Assembly (NCBI GenBank): GCA_018398585.1
Contig: JAGTTD010000006.1
Location: 756,501-820,500, forward strand
Length of the DNA stretch: 64,000 nucleotides
From: Simmondsia chinensis
Lineage: Eukaryota; Streptophyta; Magnoliopsida; Caryophyllales; Simmondsiaceae
Reading direction: 5' to 3'
In this document: positions 31,862 to 43,242 of the stretch, piece by piece
Numbering within the stretch: position 1 is the first letter of the stretch
Layout: every line of letters begins with the position of its first letter
Translations under genes and position numbers: made by a program
The notes under the pieces: generated by a model
What the model saw: only the letters and a program-made list of their open reading frames with translations
Databases searched by the model: none
What the model was told of the DNA's origin: nothing

Positions 31862-34800
31862 ATGGAGCCAAGAGAAATGGCGCTGGTCACTTCGGCGACT
31901 TTAATCGGCGCCGCTGCATCTGCAATTGCTCTCTGGTTCTTCTCCAACCCTAAGAAGCAATCTATACACGAAAATTCGGCTTCAAACGGTGTCGTTTCGG
32001 AGGAAATTGTTCGTCAGAGCCCCTTCGATCCTTCCAAGCGCAAAGAGTGAGTTTGATTCTTCTTATTTGTTAGAGATTTATCGTCAATTTGTTAAATAAG
32101 TTCTTCTTGCAAGTTCTGTTTTGTTACTTAGAAAACCTAGCTGCTGAAATTTGTTTTCAAATTTGTGGAAAAGGTGTTTGCAATTAAAGGAATATGGGTT
32201 TTTAGTAGGACTCGTAAAATCTGGCACGAGACAATAGCACGACCTGAAAATAGAGGGTTTAGGTCGGGGTTTTTGAAGGCATGTTGAATTTTGGGTGGAC
32301 CCATTTAAACAGTTTAGTAATTGGGTTGAATTTGGGTTTGGGTTAGTCAATCAGTTTTCAACATACTTAAACTATTTATACGCTTATGTTAGGTATTTAA
32401 GTGGTACACTAGCTTGTAGATCATATAAAATAATATGAACTTTATTTAATAATGTTTATTTGATAATTTATTTTACCAATTATAAATATGTCATATATTT
32501 ATTGCTAATATCAACGATGACGTGTATTATTGTCCTATTTGTAAGCTGATGAAGTAACTTTTAATGAAAAAAAGTCACTCGTATAATTAAATGGATAGCC
32601 TCACAGATTACTTGTTTAATAATCGGTTTGGGTAAGGATTAAGAGTTTATGACCCATTTAATAAATGGGTTGAGTTCGAGTGACTCCATTTCTAAGACGT
32701 AAGACCCCTCGATAACAAGAACACAAACTCGACACGACCCGTTTGTCAACTCTAGTTTAAAGTGATCGAATAGACGGATAATTGAACTTGAATGATTGCA
32801 GATACTTATCATGGGACGACTATTTTATGGCCATTGCTTTCTTGTCAGCTCAGCGCTCCAAAGATCCCAATCGCCAGGTCTGACTCTCTCTCTTAAATTT
32901 CTGCCTTCATCCCTTGCGCTTACAATGTGTATTATGATGATGTAAACCGTGACTTGTGATGACGTCTGCAGCACTAAAATGTATCATTTCTTGAAGTGTT
33001 TGATGGGAAGTTAATTACATTGCATAACTATGCCAAGGGTTGAGGTTTAGCATATTTTGAGGTTGAGCCAGATGGGAAAAGTACAGAGGTTAGAGGTGGA
33101 GTCGAGAGGAATGGTGCAGAGGAAAATTATAGGAGACAAACCAAACATCGGATGAACTACCTGTATTTGAATTTGATCAGGGATCGTGTTCGCTTTGGGG
33201 GCTATATAGCTTAACGAGTCAAGTTTGAGTAGGGTCGACAAGTTTAGTAAGCCAAGTTTGAACGAGGGAGTGCGTGATTCATCAACGCTCACGGTTAGTT
33301 TGATAAGTGCTCGTTAAAGGCTCGATACCTTAATTGTCGGTATTGGCTCAAAGATGGTTTGGCATTGCCTTGATAGTAAGTCAAATAGCACAACTAGGTA
33401 TTGAGCTTGACTCGATAGCAAGGTCCGCTCAGTTATGAGCTTGAATCGGCTCTCTAATGAGTTCAACTTGACTAGATAATGACCTCAACTCGGTTCACTT
33501 AGTCTAATGAGTTGAGTTGAACCAAGCCGAGCATCAAACATGCTAATATCTTATAACGCAGAGTTTGAACAAATGTGAAAAAGCTCTATTAAAGCTTCTC
33601 TCAAAATCGAGCTCGAGCCCGAATAAGAGGGTGTTCTGCTTGACTTGGCTTGTTTACACCTCTAGAAAATGACTTGGGAAGACAACTTATACCATATAGA
33701 AAATGTTTGCTTGTCAAACTATCTTTTTTATTCATTTTTAGCAGCAAATAATAAAAATGGTGAAGGAGGAATCCTCCCTACAATACAGAGCCTAACCGCT
33801 AACAGGTTGGCTGCAGATATTCTGCTGACTACAATTTTCTATGTACCTGTCCTAGACTTCAAGATCAGCACTACATGTTCCACGTTTGCGATTTCTGTAG
33901 CAAAATCCTGTGGAGCACCGATGTTAACCATTTGTTCTACGATTACAGGTTGGTGCTTGCCTGGTCAGCCAAAATGGCGTCATACTTGGTAAGACTCATG
34001 TTGAACTTTAAATTAAGTGGAAAAGATTCTCATTTCGTTTGTGATCGGTCTCCAGTCTCATATGTCATCTTTGGTTAGGGATTGGCTATAATGGATTCCC
34101 CCGAGGTTGTTCAGATGACAAACTTCCATGGGCAAAGGTTTGTATTTTAATTCAGAGCCAACGCATTCAGCTCTCAGCTTTCTAATAATAAGCACATGCT
34201 TAACTTTTATGTTTCAGAAATCAAAAACCGGAGACCCTTTAGAGACAAAGTATCCGTAAGTGACTGGCTTCACAAATTGCATCCGTTTTTTGGACTTCAT
34301 AATATAACTGATGTAGCACTACTTGCTATCCAAAAACTTAATATTATTTCTCCTATGCTATATTTATGGGCAAAAATGAATCCCTATTGATTGCAAAGTA
34401 GATAAATACTAATATAATTAGGAAACTACTTCTCTAAAATAAAAATAATTAAAACATCGTGCTAACTAAAATGACATATATTCTACTTCATTCCTATCAA
34501 ATAATCTAACAAAATCTAATAAAATATCGTGTCTTCTACAATCTTTAAACCTCTTATTGTGTGCTGCATCAGTAACATTGTTCCTGTGCTGTTAATTTTG
34601 GCAACATGATTGAGTTGAGCCCTCTCTATGTGGAACTACTTGCAGTTATGTATGTCATGCTGAAGTGAATGCAATTCTCAACACTAACCATGCATCTGCT
34701 GCGGGACAGGTAGCTTACTTTTTGTTCCTCCCATAGAATGGAGCTTGGTATAATACATAACATGATTGTGCATAATATTTTCATTTCATATCTTAATCAT

Positions 34801-36667
34801 GCAGTTGTAATTATGAATTCGCTGATCGTTTTTCTTTTTTTAACTGTGTAGAAACTATATGTCACCATGTTCCCTTGCAATGAATGTGCCAAAATTGTCA
34901 TCCAGGTGACATTTTTTTTCTTTGCTGATGTTGATTATGGACTTCTGATCATTAACTTGTTAAATGTTTAGCATTGTTTATGTGCATCACGCAAAGACAT
35001 ACAAATCATGGTAAACATGGACTTTGGTTATGCTTGCTCAGATGCGTACTAAGCCCAGCCCAACCCCACCCCCCCCTCCCCCCCCCCCTCCCCCCACAAT
35101 TATGAATGAGGTTTTTGTATGGTGGTAAAAATACAATCAAGATTAAGACTCTAGAACAAGAGGTCTAAGATTCAAGTTCCTTAACCCAAATCCATTTCCT
35201 ACCAAAGAAAGTGTCGTGTTGTGTTTTGAATTTATGCCTTGATTTAGAAATGGAGGTTTGTGGTGGTATGAACCATTTTCCTTTCTGATTCTGCCCAGTA
35301 AACTCATTTGGTGAGATCTAGGGTCTCTACTTGTGCCTATATATATGTGTTGTTTTTTGCTTTTCTAATTGATTCCTCTTTTACAATTCTTAGTGGATTG
35401 CTTTCTCCTCTACTCTGGTGTTTCCCTCAATTCAGGGGGGGGGGGGGGGGGGGGGGTGTTCTCATGAATTAGTGTTATTGTTTTCGTTTTTTCTCTTCTC
35501 TTCTCTTCTCAATTTTTTTCAAATTTGTTCTTTTATATCTAAATCAAACCTAGTTCTTGGGTACTGGTCAAGAAAAAGAATTACTAGTTCCCACAAGCAA
35601 AACTTCTTGCACTAAATAGAGTTCCTATAACCAGCCCTCTCTGCTCTATTTCTTTGCACATTTTGAGCGCTTGCATAAGTATTTCTGACTGCTTGCATAC
35701 ATTTGGGTTGAAGTACATTCTAATTAACTTCCATTTAGCTGCCAGGTTATTTAGCTTCCCATCTTGCAAATCCCCTGGTAATTTTGTGATGTTTCAAAGT
35801 AAATAACATTTTTTACAGACATTTGCTTTTATCAAGCGATACGAAACTTCAAACTGCATTGAAGTTCTAAGTATAACTGTATTGTCCATGTGTTGTACTG
35901 CTGTTTATCGACCGTCGAATCTTATTTGAGTATTGTGACTTGTGCAGTCAGGTGTCGCCGAAGTTATCTATTTTGTGGAGAAGAGGTTTGAAAATCCTGA
36001 CTCATGCTACATTGCTTCACACAAATTACTCTCCATGGCTGGTGTAAAGGCAAGTGTACTTCCTTATCATAATGGTCGGATATACTATGAATGTTAAGGA
36101 TTCTGTATGTGAGTCTAGTAAGAAATCTCACGTCAATTTTTGTGAGAGAAGAGATCAGCATAATAGCCTAGTCGACCCCTACAACTACTGCCAATTGGTT
36201 TGGTATGGAACCTTCACTTGGACTTATATGCGGATCTCATAAATGCAAACGACATTATTTGGGACCTTAAGGTCCCGTGAAATTTCGTAATGAACATCAT
36301 TCAAGCTCTGTTTGGTTGGGACAAAATCTTCTTTCATCCCATTTTTATTGTTTGCTTATGAAAATGAGTAGAGTAGCAAAAATAATTTCAAGAGAGCTCG
36401 ACTCGGCTTTATTGAGCTGACAAACCTAGTCAAGCCGAGTATTGAATATACTAATATCTTATCGAACTAATTTTGTACAAAGGTTTGAAAGTTCGATATA
36501 GTCTCAACTCAAAATTATCGAGCTCGAGTTCGAATAAGAGGATGCTCGGCCCCTTTACTCCCCCAGTTACGGCTCTAGTTTCTGAGATCAATCAATTTCT
36601 TGAATCATAGGTAAGGAAGCATCAACCCAAGATGAATCAAATATGTATAAAATTCAACGAGCCCTAG
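31862..36667 (+). CDS. Deoxycytidylate (dCMP) deaminase, nine exons, 224 aa
   Basis: Zinc-dependent enzyme of the cytidine/deoxycytidylate deaminase superfamily, which converts dCMP to dUMP for dTTP synthesis. I assembled the exons by reading frame and splice sites: 31862-32046, 32802-32877, 33949-33988, 34079-34137, 34218-34255, 34646-34709, 34852-34905, 35948-36049, 36611-36667, ending in TAG. Every junction keeps frame. The zinc site is visible as CHAEVNAIL (H137, proton-shuttling E139) and PCNEC (C163, C166). The substrate-loop block [11 protein letters not shown] is at about residues 101-111. Residues 8-27 are hydrophobic, so membrane anchoring or an organelle signal is possible. The first ATG is used; a second in-frame ATG is five codons later. 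Seven introns are GT-AG; the last has the strong GC donor AAG|GCAAGT. Introns 1, 2 and 8 carry transposon remnants. Exon calls have not been checked against transcripts. Confidence 0.93.
32206..32754 (+). mobile_element. hAT-like MITE, family B, in intron 1 of dCMP deaminase
   Basis: Colinear over its whole length with 55696-56259 (TTTTTGAAGGCA, AATTGGGTTGAATTTGGGTT, CGACACGACCCGTTTGTCAA). An imperfect 8-bp duplication GTTTTTAG / GTTTAAAG flanks it. Intron 1 is otherwise only ~200 bp. Confidence 0.75.
33200..33664 (+). mobile_element. hAT-like MITE, family A, in intron 2 of dCMP deaminase
   Basis: Ends TTGGCTTGTTTACACCTCTA on the right; the left border is diffuse near TTAACGAGTC. GAGCTTGACTCG-type words fill the interior. 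Confidence 0.6.
35435..35456. repeat. Poly(G) tract in intron 7 of dCMP deaminase
   Basis: 22 consecutive G. A C-rich stretch is also present in the same intron at 35069-35096. The length is subject to sequencing error. Confidence 0.85.
36093..36289 (+). mobile_element. Solo LTR (family C) in intron 8 of dCMP deaminase
   Basis: TGTTAAGGATTCTGTATGTG to GTGAAATTTCGTA, 197 bp, with 5-bp duplication ATGAA (36088-36092, 36290-36294). It starts 44 bp after the GC donor site. Confidence 0.83.
36388..36575 (+). mobile_element. hAT-like MITE family A fragment in intron 8 of dCMP deaminase
   Basis: GAGAGCTCGACTCGGC and TTATCGAGCTCGAGTTCG-type sequence with a degraded right end (CCCCTTTACTCCCCC). Only the 3' part remains. 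Confidence 0.5.
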
Positions 36668-36999
36668 GATTCACCAGATGACATTGTGGCAATTTCGAGT
36701 AAGTTATCCTCCCCTTTCCTGTTAAGTTTTGAATGTCTGGATGGCAGCTTGTTTGTTCAGTGTGTTTGCATCATAGTTGAGCTATTGGGTTTGATTTAGT
36801 AGTTAGACTACTCACCCCCCAGGTATGAGGTATTTGGCTCAAAGCTCATTTTATTCTCGGTGTATTTATCTTATTTAGGGCAATATTTTACCTCTTTACC
36901 GTCGAATTATGGTTTCTCTAGCAAATTTATCCAAAGTGGTTTGCCAAGTACCGTTCTTCATTTAGTGAGATCTCACTACATTATAGTGTGCGTTGAGTG

Positions 37000-37185
37000 T
37001 TTTACATGCACGTTTGGACTTCAATATCATGTGAAATCCTAGAGTCGCATCTGAGGTCCGTATACAAGCACAAATATCATTGCATCTCAAATCCAATCGA
37101 CATTACATGAAGGTCTCTTTTCAATAGAATTTCGATATTTGACTTTACAACTAGACTCACATGTGAAGTTTTTAAGTCGCTTATG
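37000..37185 (-). mobile_element. Degenerate solo LTR (family C)
   Basis: Weak inverted copy; AACTAGACTCACATGTGAAG near 37150 and CAAATCCAATCGACATTACA near 37088 correspond to the family. It lies ~350 bp beyond the dCMP deaminase stop. Confidence 0.4.
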
Positions 37186-37528
37186 TGCGTATGTGCTTGT
37201 GAATGCAGGTCTTGAATGAGTGTGCATGATATATGCTATGGGCGTCCCTGGGAAAATCACTTCATTGGTATAAATACCTAACTTTTCACCGATTAAATCT
37301 TATTGTTGTTGTATGTCGTATGTTATATCATAGTTAAAAGCCTGATCAAGCATTATTAGAACCGCTAAATTCCTCTCCTCCACTTTAAAGTAAATTTTTT
37401 TTGTTAAGTTTTTGGCTAGAAGCCTAACATAAGTCTGAGAAGGTTGTTAGACAATTACAAAGAAAATCAAATGGTATAAGAGAAGGATAAAAGTCTCTAA
37501 ATAGCAAACATAGTGGCGATCATAATCA

Positions 37529-37769
37529 TAATAACATTCCCAGTGCCCAAGGGCTCCCGCCTAAGCAAGGTCGGAGAGTGGATGTACGCAGCCTTCCCCC
37601 TTCGGGGTGCTACCCTGAAGAGAGGCCGTTTTCGAGTACTCCTAACCTAAGGGATGCAACACAAGGACTTCCCAGGAGGTCATCCATCTTGGTACTATTC
37701 TCGCTCAAGCAAGCTTAACTTCGAAGTTCTAATGAGATTCGGTGCTTGCGTATTAGTACCCTTTTAGGT
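37529..37769 (-). mobile_element. 5S-headed SINE, subfamily A
   Basis: Complete head-to-tail copy, 241 bp, with the 5S A-box and C-box regions mutated at several positions. Identical 11-bp target duplications GATCATAATCA at 37518-37528 and 37770-37780. Confidence 0.87.
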
Positions 37770-38034
37770 GATCATAATCAAAGTCATTCCTTAATATTCT
37801 TTGCTCTGAAGAATGGTTCGTAAGGTAATTTGCCTCTATCTCTATGTGTGCAAACAGAACTGTCAAAAGAACATAAAACTAACGATTTAATTTTGTTGAT
37901 AAAAAAGTTCCATTTCCACACTACGGAGTCTTCGTTATGAGATTGCATTCAAGTAATTCGATATAGCTATAAGGGGGAAGTTTCCATTAAATTCATCCTC
38001 GGTCTTTATTTGAACCTTTATCAGTGTTTGTTGT

Positions 38035-38165
38035 TGGGTATCTTCGGAAATAGCCTCTCATTAGGGTAACACCTTGAAGAGGTAAGGCTGCATACATCCT
38101 GCCCCTCCTAGGCCCTGCTTATGTGGGAGCCCTTGAAGCATCGGGTTTGTTATTGATGTTCATTG
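38035..38165 (+). mobile_element. Headless LINE/SINE tail copy
   Basis: CTTCGGAAATAGCCTCTCAT, AGAGGTAAGGCTGCATACAT and GGGAGCCCTTGAAGCATCGG followed by a short TTG-like tail. The target duplication is not clear. Confidence 0.7.
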
Positions 38166-38261
38166 TTTTTTTACTATAATGATAATGTTAGGGATGTTTA
38201 GATACGGGTCCAAACTGAAATTTAAGTTGGATTAGATCATTGTTTCCAAAATTAGATTGGA

Positions 38262-38306
<45 letters not shown>

Positions 38307-38314
38307 CATCATCA
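38262..38314. repeat. (ATT)n microsatellite
   Basis: About 15 ATT units followed by a few ATC units. Confidence 0.9.
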
Positions 38315-39146
38315 TCGAAAATCATAAATTTTCTATGAACTGGACGGGTTGAAAGTCTCTAGCTAATGATTATCTAATTGGATAATTAAAGGAACAATTG
38401 GGTTAGTACACATATAAATGCCTTTTACTAGCAATCAACTCCAGAAATGATTTGAGTAAATTTCTATTAGATTGCGTTTGGTTGAGCTTTTATACAGCTT
38501 AAATTTGTAAAAAAAACTCTAATTAATCGAAAGGCTTGTATTTGACTGATAAACAAGATATTTTTACATTTATAATTAAACCAAAAAAAATGCAAAATTA
38601 GAGGGTTTTTTTTTTTTTTTTTTTTTTTGTAGATATTTTCAAAAAAATTTTTAAAAAGACTGTTAACATTAAGTGTTTATCATCATGATCTACTTTCATT
38701 TCATCCACACCCACCACCACCCCCTCCATCAGTATCTTTTGCTATATTTACCACCCTTCGATATCATAATCAGCTACTATCTTAATTTAACCACCATAAT
38801 TTATCATCATCGTGTAATCATAGTCACTGCCCCAACTCTCACTTATCCACCATCGTGTGTAATAGTACTTCGATCATATACTAGTATCGCCATCACCACC
38901 ATGACTTGCCACCCCAATAATTTCCTCTCACCATCGCAATTCACCTCTACCAACGGAGTTGCCTACTCTGATCACCATATCTTAATCATGACTATCATCT
39001 ATCGGCAGGGCTTACTGTCACCTGTCATTGTTATTTGGCACACCCATAATCCACCCCATGGATATGGCTCACTATCATCACCCACCACTACTCGTTGGTT
39101 TATATCCAGTCCTTTTTATTATTATAATAGAAATTTTTTAATTACG
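38315..39146. other. Intergenic with CAC/ATC-rich low-complexity frame
   Basis: A 175-aa frame (38673-39200) is rich in His, Tyr, Ile and Pro from simple-sequence drift, and runs into a SINE. Not a gene. Confidence 0.4.
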
Positions 39147-39161
39147 TATCCAAACACTCTA

Positions 39162-39374
39162 AAAAGCAACATCCCTAGTGCTCTCAGGGCTCCCACCTAA
39201 GCAGGGTTAGGGGGAGGGGGTGGATGAATGCAGCCTTTTCCCTTCAGGGTTCCGAGAACACCCAATCTGAGGGGTGAAACACGACGACTTTTCAAGAGGT
39301 CACCCATCTTGGTATTATTCTCATCCAAGCACGCTTAACTTCGGTGTTTGCATGTTGTTACCCTCTTGGGCATA
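39162..39374 (-). mobile_element. 5S-headed SINE, subfamily A, internal deletions
   Basis: Contains CACCCATCTTGGTATTATTC and AAGCACGCTTAACTTCGG (reverse-complement 5S). The body lacks the usual CTACCCTGAAGAGAGGCTG segment and the 5' end of the 5S head is shortened. Target duplications TATCCAAACACTCTA / TATCCGAACACTCTA at 39147-39161 and 39375-39389. Confidence 0.85.
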
Positions 39375-39469
39375 TATCCGAACACTCTATTTCGTAAAAA
39401 AGGGTATTCTATATTGGTTGATGAAACACCACTACATAGAAATATACAAATCTTATTGAAATATATAAT

Positions 39470-39915
39470 GCAAAATCTAGTGTACTGGCTTGTATAGTTG
39501 TTTTTCTACCTTCATTTAACAGCTTATGTTTTCGGGATAATGGGTATCCTGGTATGGTATTAGAGCTTCTTAACAATGGGGTTACAAGTTCAAACTTCAA
39601 TCCTCATCCTTAATACTATTACAATTTCAAACAAATAATATGAGACAGGTATATGTATTATTCATGTTTCAAACCAACTGAACACTGATGTGAAAAAGTA
39701 TTTAAATTATAAAATCAGCTTTCAATCTCTACTTAACAGTTTATGTTTTTTAAGGTTTGGGATCGGACACAGCCTCTCTTTCAGTATCACCCTGAAGGGG
39801 TAAGACTGCATACATCTTACACCCTTAAACCCTACTTTGGTGGGAACCCTTGTGACATTGGGTTTGTTGTGTATTTAACGATTTATATTTTCGAGATAGT
39901 TGATTACTTGACAAA
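39470..39915 (+). mobile_element. Degenerate TRIM split by a LINE/SINE tail
   Basis: First LTR ends near 39550 (GATAATGGGTATCCTGG), PBS region TGGTATGGTATTAGAGCTTC, then a second LTR (TTAAATTATAAAATCAGCTT). That LTR is interrupted at 39749-39874 and resumes GATTTATATTTTCGAGATAG. Heavily mutated. Confidence 0.55.
39749..39874 (+). mobile_element. Headless LINE/SINE tail copy
   Basis: Carries CACAGCCTCTCTTTCAGTAT, CCCTGAAGGGGTAAGACTGC and CATTGGGTTTGTTGTG. Target duplications TTAACAGTTTATGTTTT / TTAACGATTTATATTTT at 39733-39748 and 39875-39891, inside a TRIM LTR. There is no 5S head. Confidence 0.7.
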
Positions 39916-40205
39916 TTAGCACATAATATATGACCATTTCTAATCATTAGGGCCAAATAATGATAGGAGCAAGCAACTTCCTTTATAGATAACAACTCAA
40001 CCTACCTAACCTCATTAAATTAATGCCTATAATCCCACAGATTTTGATGAACACCATCAAAAGGAGCTGTAGCTCAACCTAACATCGAACACGGTGTTTC
40101 GAGATTTGACCCTCTTCATTGTTCTTTTTCTAGAATTTAGTTTCCTGTTTCTCTTCCTTTACCTTTAATCAGATTCGTTTCACTTAGTTCTTTTGAATAT
40201 ATATG

Positions 40206-40598
40206 TAGGGGTGTAAACGAATCGAACGTTTGATAAACTACTCGTGTTCGAAATTATTTACAACTCTTTTGTGTTGTTTATTGGGGCTAGGTAACTTATC
40301 GAGCTGAGTTCAAACAAGAGTGTACTTAACTTATTGACATTTGTGACCAGTTTGATAAAGGGCTTGATAAAGGCTCGTTAACAGCTAACAATAACTTGAA
40401 CATAGTTCGATAATAACTCAATAGTGACTTGAATATCTCAGCTCGATAAGGAGCTCGACTTAGCTCGATTAACTTAACAAGTTGAGCTGAACCGTGTTCG
40501 AACAAAGATTCAAAAGCTCAATAAGAGGTTGATTCGGACTCGACCTCAATGAACAAGGGGGTGCCCAACTCGGCTCGGATCAGCCCATTTACACCCCT
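40206..40598 (+). mobile_element. hAT-like MITE, family A, shorter copy
   Basis: TAGGGGTGTAAACGAATCG at the left and CAGCCCATTTACACCCCT at the right form the inverted repeats; the interior has GAGCTCG words. No clean 8-bp duplication. Confidence 0.7.
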
Positions 40599-41027
40599 CT
40601 TAATACATGAATATATAGGCTGTCTGTGCTGTACCTGTATCGGTCTGCATCAATTATTAATGATATAAAAAGATGGTTGTAGCTTAATTAAGGTAAAGCG
40701 ACATCATTAGCATAAACAAGTCTAAGAATGGATATGCACCATACCAAATCCCCCATCAAATTTTCATGTTCGGTGAAAAGTGACACTTTTATTGAGTCAC
40801 TTGTTTCTAAGCTTATCTTTTGGGACTTTTAACTAGGCCACCTCACCATTCTATTCTCACTATCTCTTCTTATAGAATTTATGGTGGGGTCTAGTGTTTC
40901 ATCCTGTTATGATTCTTTGTTGTTTTATCTCATATTGTCTGTACTATACTTAGCCCGACTCACAGAGTTGGTATACACGAGTTTTATATATAAGTTTAAG
41001 TAGGTGTTCATCTTAAAACCAAGTAAG

Positions 41028-41795
41028 TTGGCTCGTTAACTAAATGAGACTGGCTCGGTATCGGTATCATTTACAGTTGATTATTTGGTGAGCCGGCTAG
41101 TTGAGCTTTATGGCATCATTTACATGTTTGCTCGTCGGGCTCATTTATCAAGCTCGCGAAGCTTATTTATTAGGCTTGTTAGACTTATTTATGATCATTG
41201 TTACTTGGAATGCTAGAAAAAGGTCGTAAAATAAATCATGCATGGAACTTGGAAGAACGCTTAAAAGGTCAAACCCTAAAAACATTTAAATAGCAACAAG
41301 CAACATACTTAATGCTCCAAGGGCTCTCCCCTAAGTAAGGTCTGCGGGGAGGGCGGATGTACGCAGCCTTCCTTTTTCAGGGTATTACCCTGAAGAGAGG
41401 CTGTTTCGGAGTGCCCCTAACCTGAGGGTGAAGATTTCTCAGGAGGTTACGCATCCTGGTACTACTCTCGCCCAAGTATGCCTAATTTTGGAGTTCTAAT
41501 GGGATTCGGTGATGGCGTGTTGCTACCCTCTTTGGTCTAAAAACATTTAAATACTCAAACAAAAACACAAAATGAATGATGGAGGAAGTGCCACATGGCG
41601 CAATCTAGACATGTGAGCCAATAATCAAGCCGACTTATGAGCCCTTCGAGCTGAGTCAACCTCGGTTTGATTTAACTCGTTTATTTAAACAAGCCCTCCT
41701 TAAACAAGTTGAGTTGGCTTAGACGAACCCAAGCCGAGCCCTTAACGTGCCAAGTCGAACTAGCTCGCAAGCCGGTTTGGCTCATTTACAACCCT
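41028..41795. mobile_element. hAT-like MITE family A, split by a SINE
   Basis: Left part has GGCTCGTTAACTAAATGAG and a right part ends CCGGTTTGGCTCATTTACAA. The 5S-headed SINE at 41293-41536 lies inside. Without the SINE the element is ~500 bp. It appears to interrupt a solo LTR (40950-41905). Confidence 0.5.
41293..41536 (-). mobile_element. 5S-headed SINE, subfamily B
   Basis: Head and body as in the 57.3-kb copy with more substitutions. Identical 17-bp target duplications CTAAAAACATTTAAATA at 41276-41292 and 41537-41553. It is inserted in a hAT-like MITE. Confidence 0.88.
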
Positions 41796-41905
41796 AACTA
41801 TAGGTACAGTGACTCAACAGGTTTATATGGAGATCTCCTTTTTTCTTACAACTCCAGCGTGGGATTTTGTTAATAGGCTCACATGTAGAGTTTTTAAGAG
41901 TCTGG

Positions 41906-42764
41906 GTACGTAATAATGGACATGTTAGAGTCAAAACCCATCTCGTTTCTTGCTCGCCTATGGTCAACCCAACATGGGTTGTTCCATCACAACACATCGT
42001 TCGAGAACGAACTGAACTAGAATAGACCAAGGAACAAACTATCTCAGTTCATGAGACCCTGGAATATTGGATCAATCAAAATCGGGTCGATTTGATCTAA
42101 AATAGTTAGAGATCTGAATGACCGAACTAATTTGAACCAATTTTCTAGCCAGCAAACCCAATTATAAAGAAAAAATGGTTTTGAAATAGAAACTAGAAGT
42201 TCAAAAATAATAATGGTATAATATTCATAATTTATGTTATTTAAGAATAATTATACAATAAATACATATAATCATTAAATAATAAAAATTGAACATTTTA
42301 TTTTTGAATTATTAATATTTGTCATAAATATAGCATTTACTTAATTATATACTAAAATTATGTAAGTAAAACACGTCATACAAAATTAGTGTAGATTGAC
42401 GTTCGGTCCTGTTTTAGGTTTTCCCGTCTTGGGCCACCGAGACCGAAGACCAATTAATCCCATATAATAAGATCAAAGACCAAATTAATATATAATTCGT
42501 CCGATCCATATACCGATTTGAACTAATAATTGTTCACCCCTAATCACAACAGTTTTATTTTCCAAGTATTGGTCAAGGCTTTACAGGTTTAATTAATATA
42601 AGTAATAACATCTTATAAATCATGAGTTTTAAGGTGGAATTTAGACAAGTCACTTGTCATTCCAATCCACGTCCTCTTACTATCCAAACAAGTAGCTTTA
42701 AACTCAAGATTTGACAAGTAATCATTGTTAAAATAAAAAAAAAATTATTTTCTTGTCTGTATCT
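41906..42764. other. Intergenic, nothing recognised
   Basis: AT-rich; no coding frame. GGTCCTGTTTTAGGTTTTCC and following DNA may belong to an old MITE but no ends are visible. Confidence 0.3.
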
Positions 42765-42870
42765 GAGGATGTACATGAGCTGATTTGGCTCGCAAAAAGG
42801 GCTCGTTAAAACGCTTAAAATACTACTTGATTCGAGCTCAAGCTCATGTAACTCGCACAACTTAATGATT
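42765..42870. mobile_element. hAT-like MITE family A fragment
   Basis: ATGTACATGAGCTGATTTGG and GCTCGTTAAAACGC followed by a truncated end. Too short to define borders. Confidence 0.4.
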
Positions 42871-42921
42871 GATGCCTATTGAGCCCAATGAAGTTCAAGT
42901 TTAGAGACTTGCGAGTGTAAA

Positions 42922-43177
42922 GCAACATTTCTAGTGTTCTAAGGGCTTCCACCTAAGCAGGGTCGAGGGGCCGGGGGGGGGGGGGGGGGTGTTTGATGTA
43001 TACAACCTTCCCCCTACAGGGTGCTACCCTGAAAAAAGGCTGTTTCCGAGAACCTTTAACTTGAGGAGTGCAACATGAGGGCTCTCCAGGAGGAATCTTG
43101 GTACTACTCTTGCCAAGCACGCTTAACTTCGGAATTCTAATGGGATTTGGTGCTTGCGTGTTGGTACCCTCTTAGCT
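42922..43177 (-). mobile_element. 5S-headed SINE, subfamily A, with expanded G run
   Basis: Copy with a 17-G run (42973-42989) where other copies have a short G stretch, and a small deletion in the 5S C-box region. Target duplications of 17 bp with one mismatch (42905-42921 and 43178-43194, ending GAGTGTAAA). Confidence 0.86.
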
Positions 43178-43242
43178 AGACTTGTGAGTGTAAATCAGTC
43201 AATATTACGAAAATTGAGTTTAAATGTTACTAGTTTACAACG

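Larger units (their letters stand above)
40950..41905 (-). mobile_element. Solo LTR (family C) carrying a MITE that carries a SINE
   Basis: Left part 40950-41027 (CCCGACTCACAGAGTTGGTA, AAGTTTAAGTAGGTGTTCAT) and right part from ~41796 (TTACAACTCCAGCGTGGGAT, AGGCTCACATGTAGAG) are the two halves of one inverted family C LTR. Confidence 0.5.

Noticed and set aside
33669..33992. 107-aa frame overlapping exon 3 of dCMP deaminase
   Set aside because: Shadow frame; the real exon 3 is in another frame with clean splice sites.
38673..39200. 175-aa open frame on + strand
   Set aside because: Low-complexity His/Tyr/Ile/Pro composition from CAC/ATC-rich DNA, no domain, and the end lies in a SINE.
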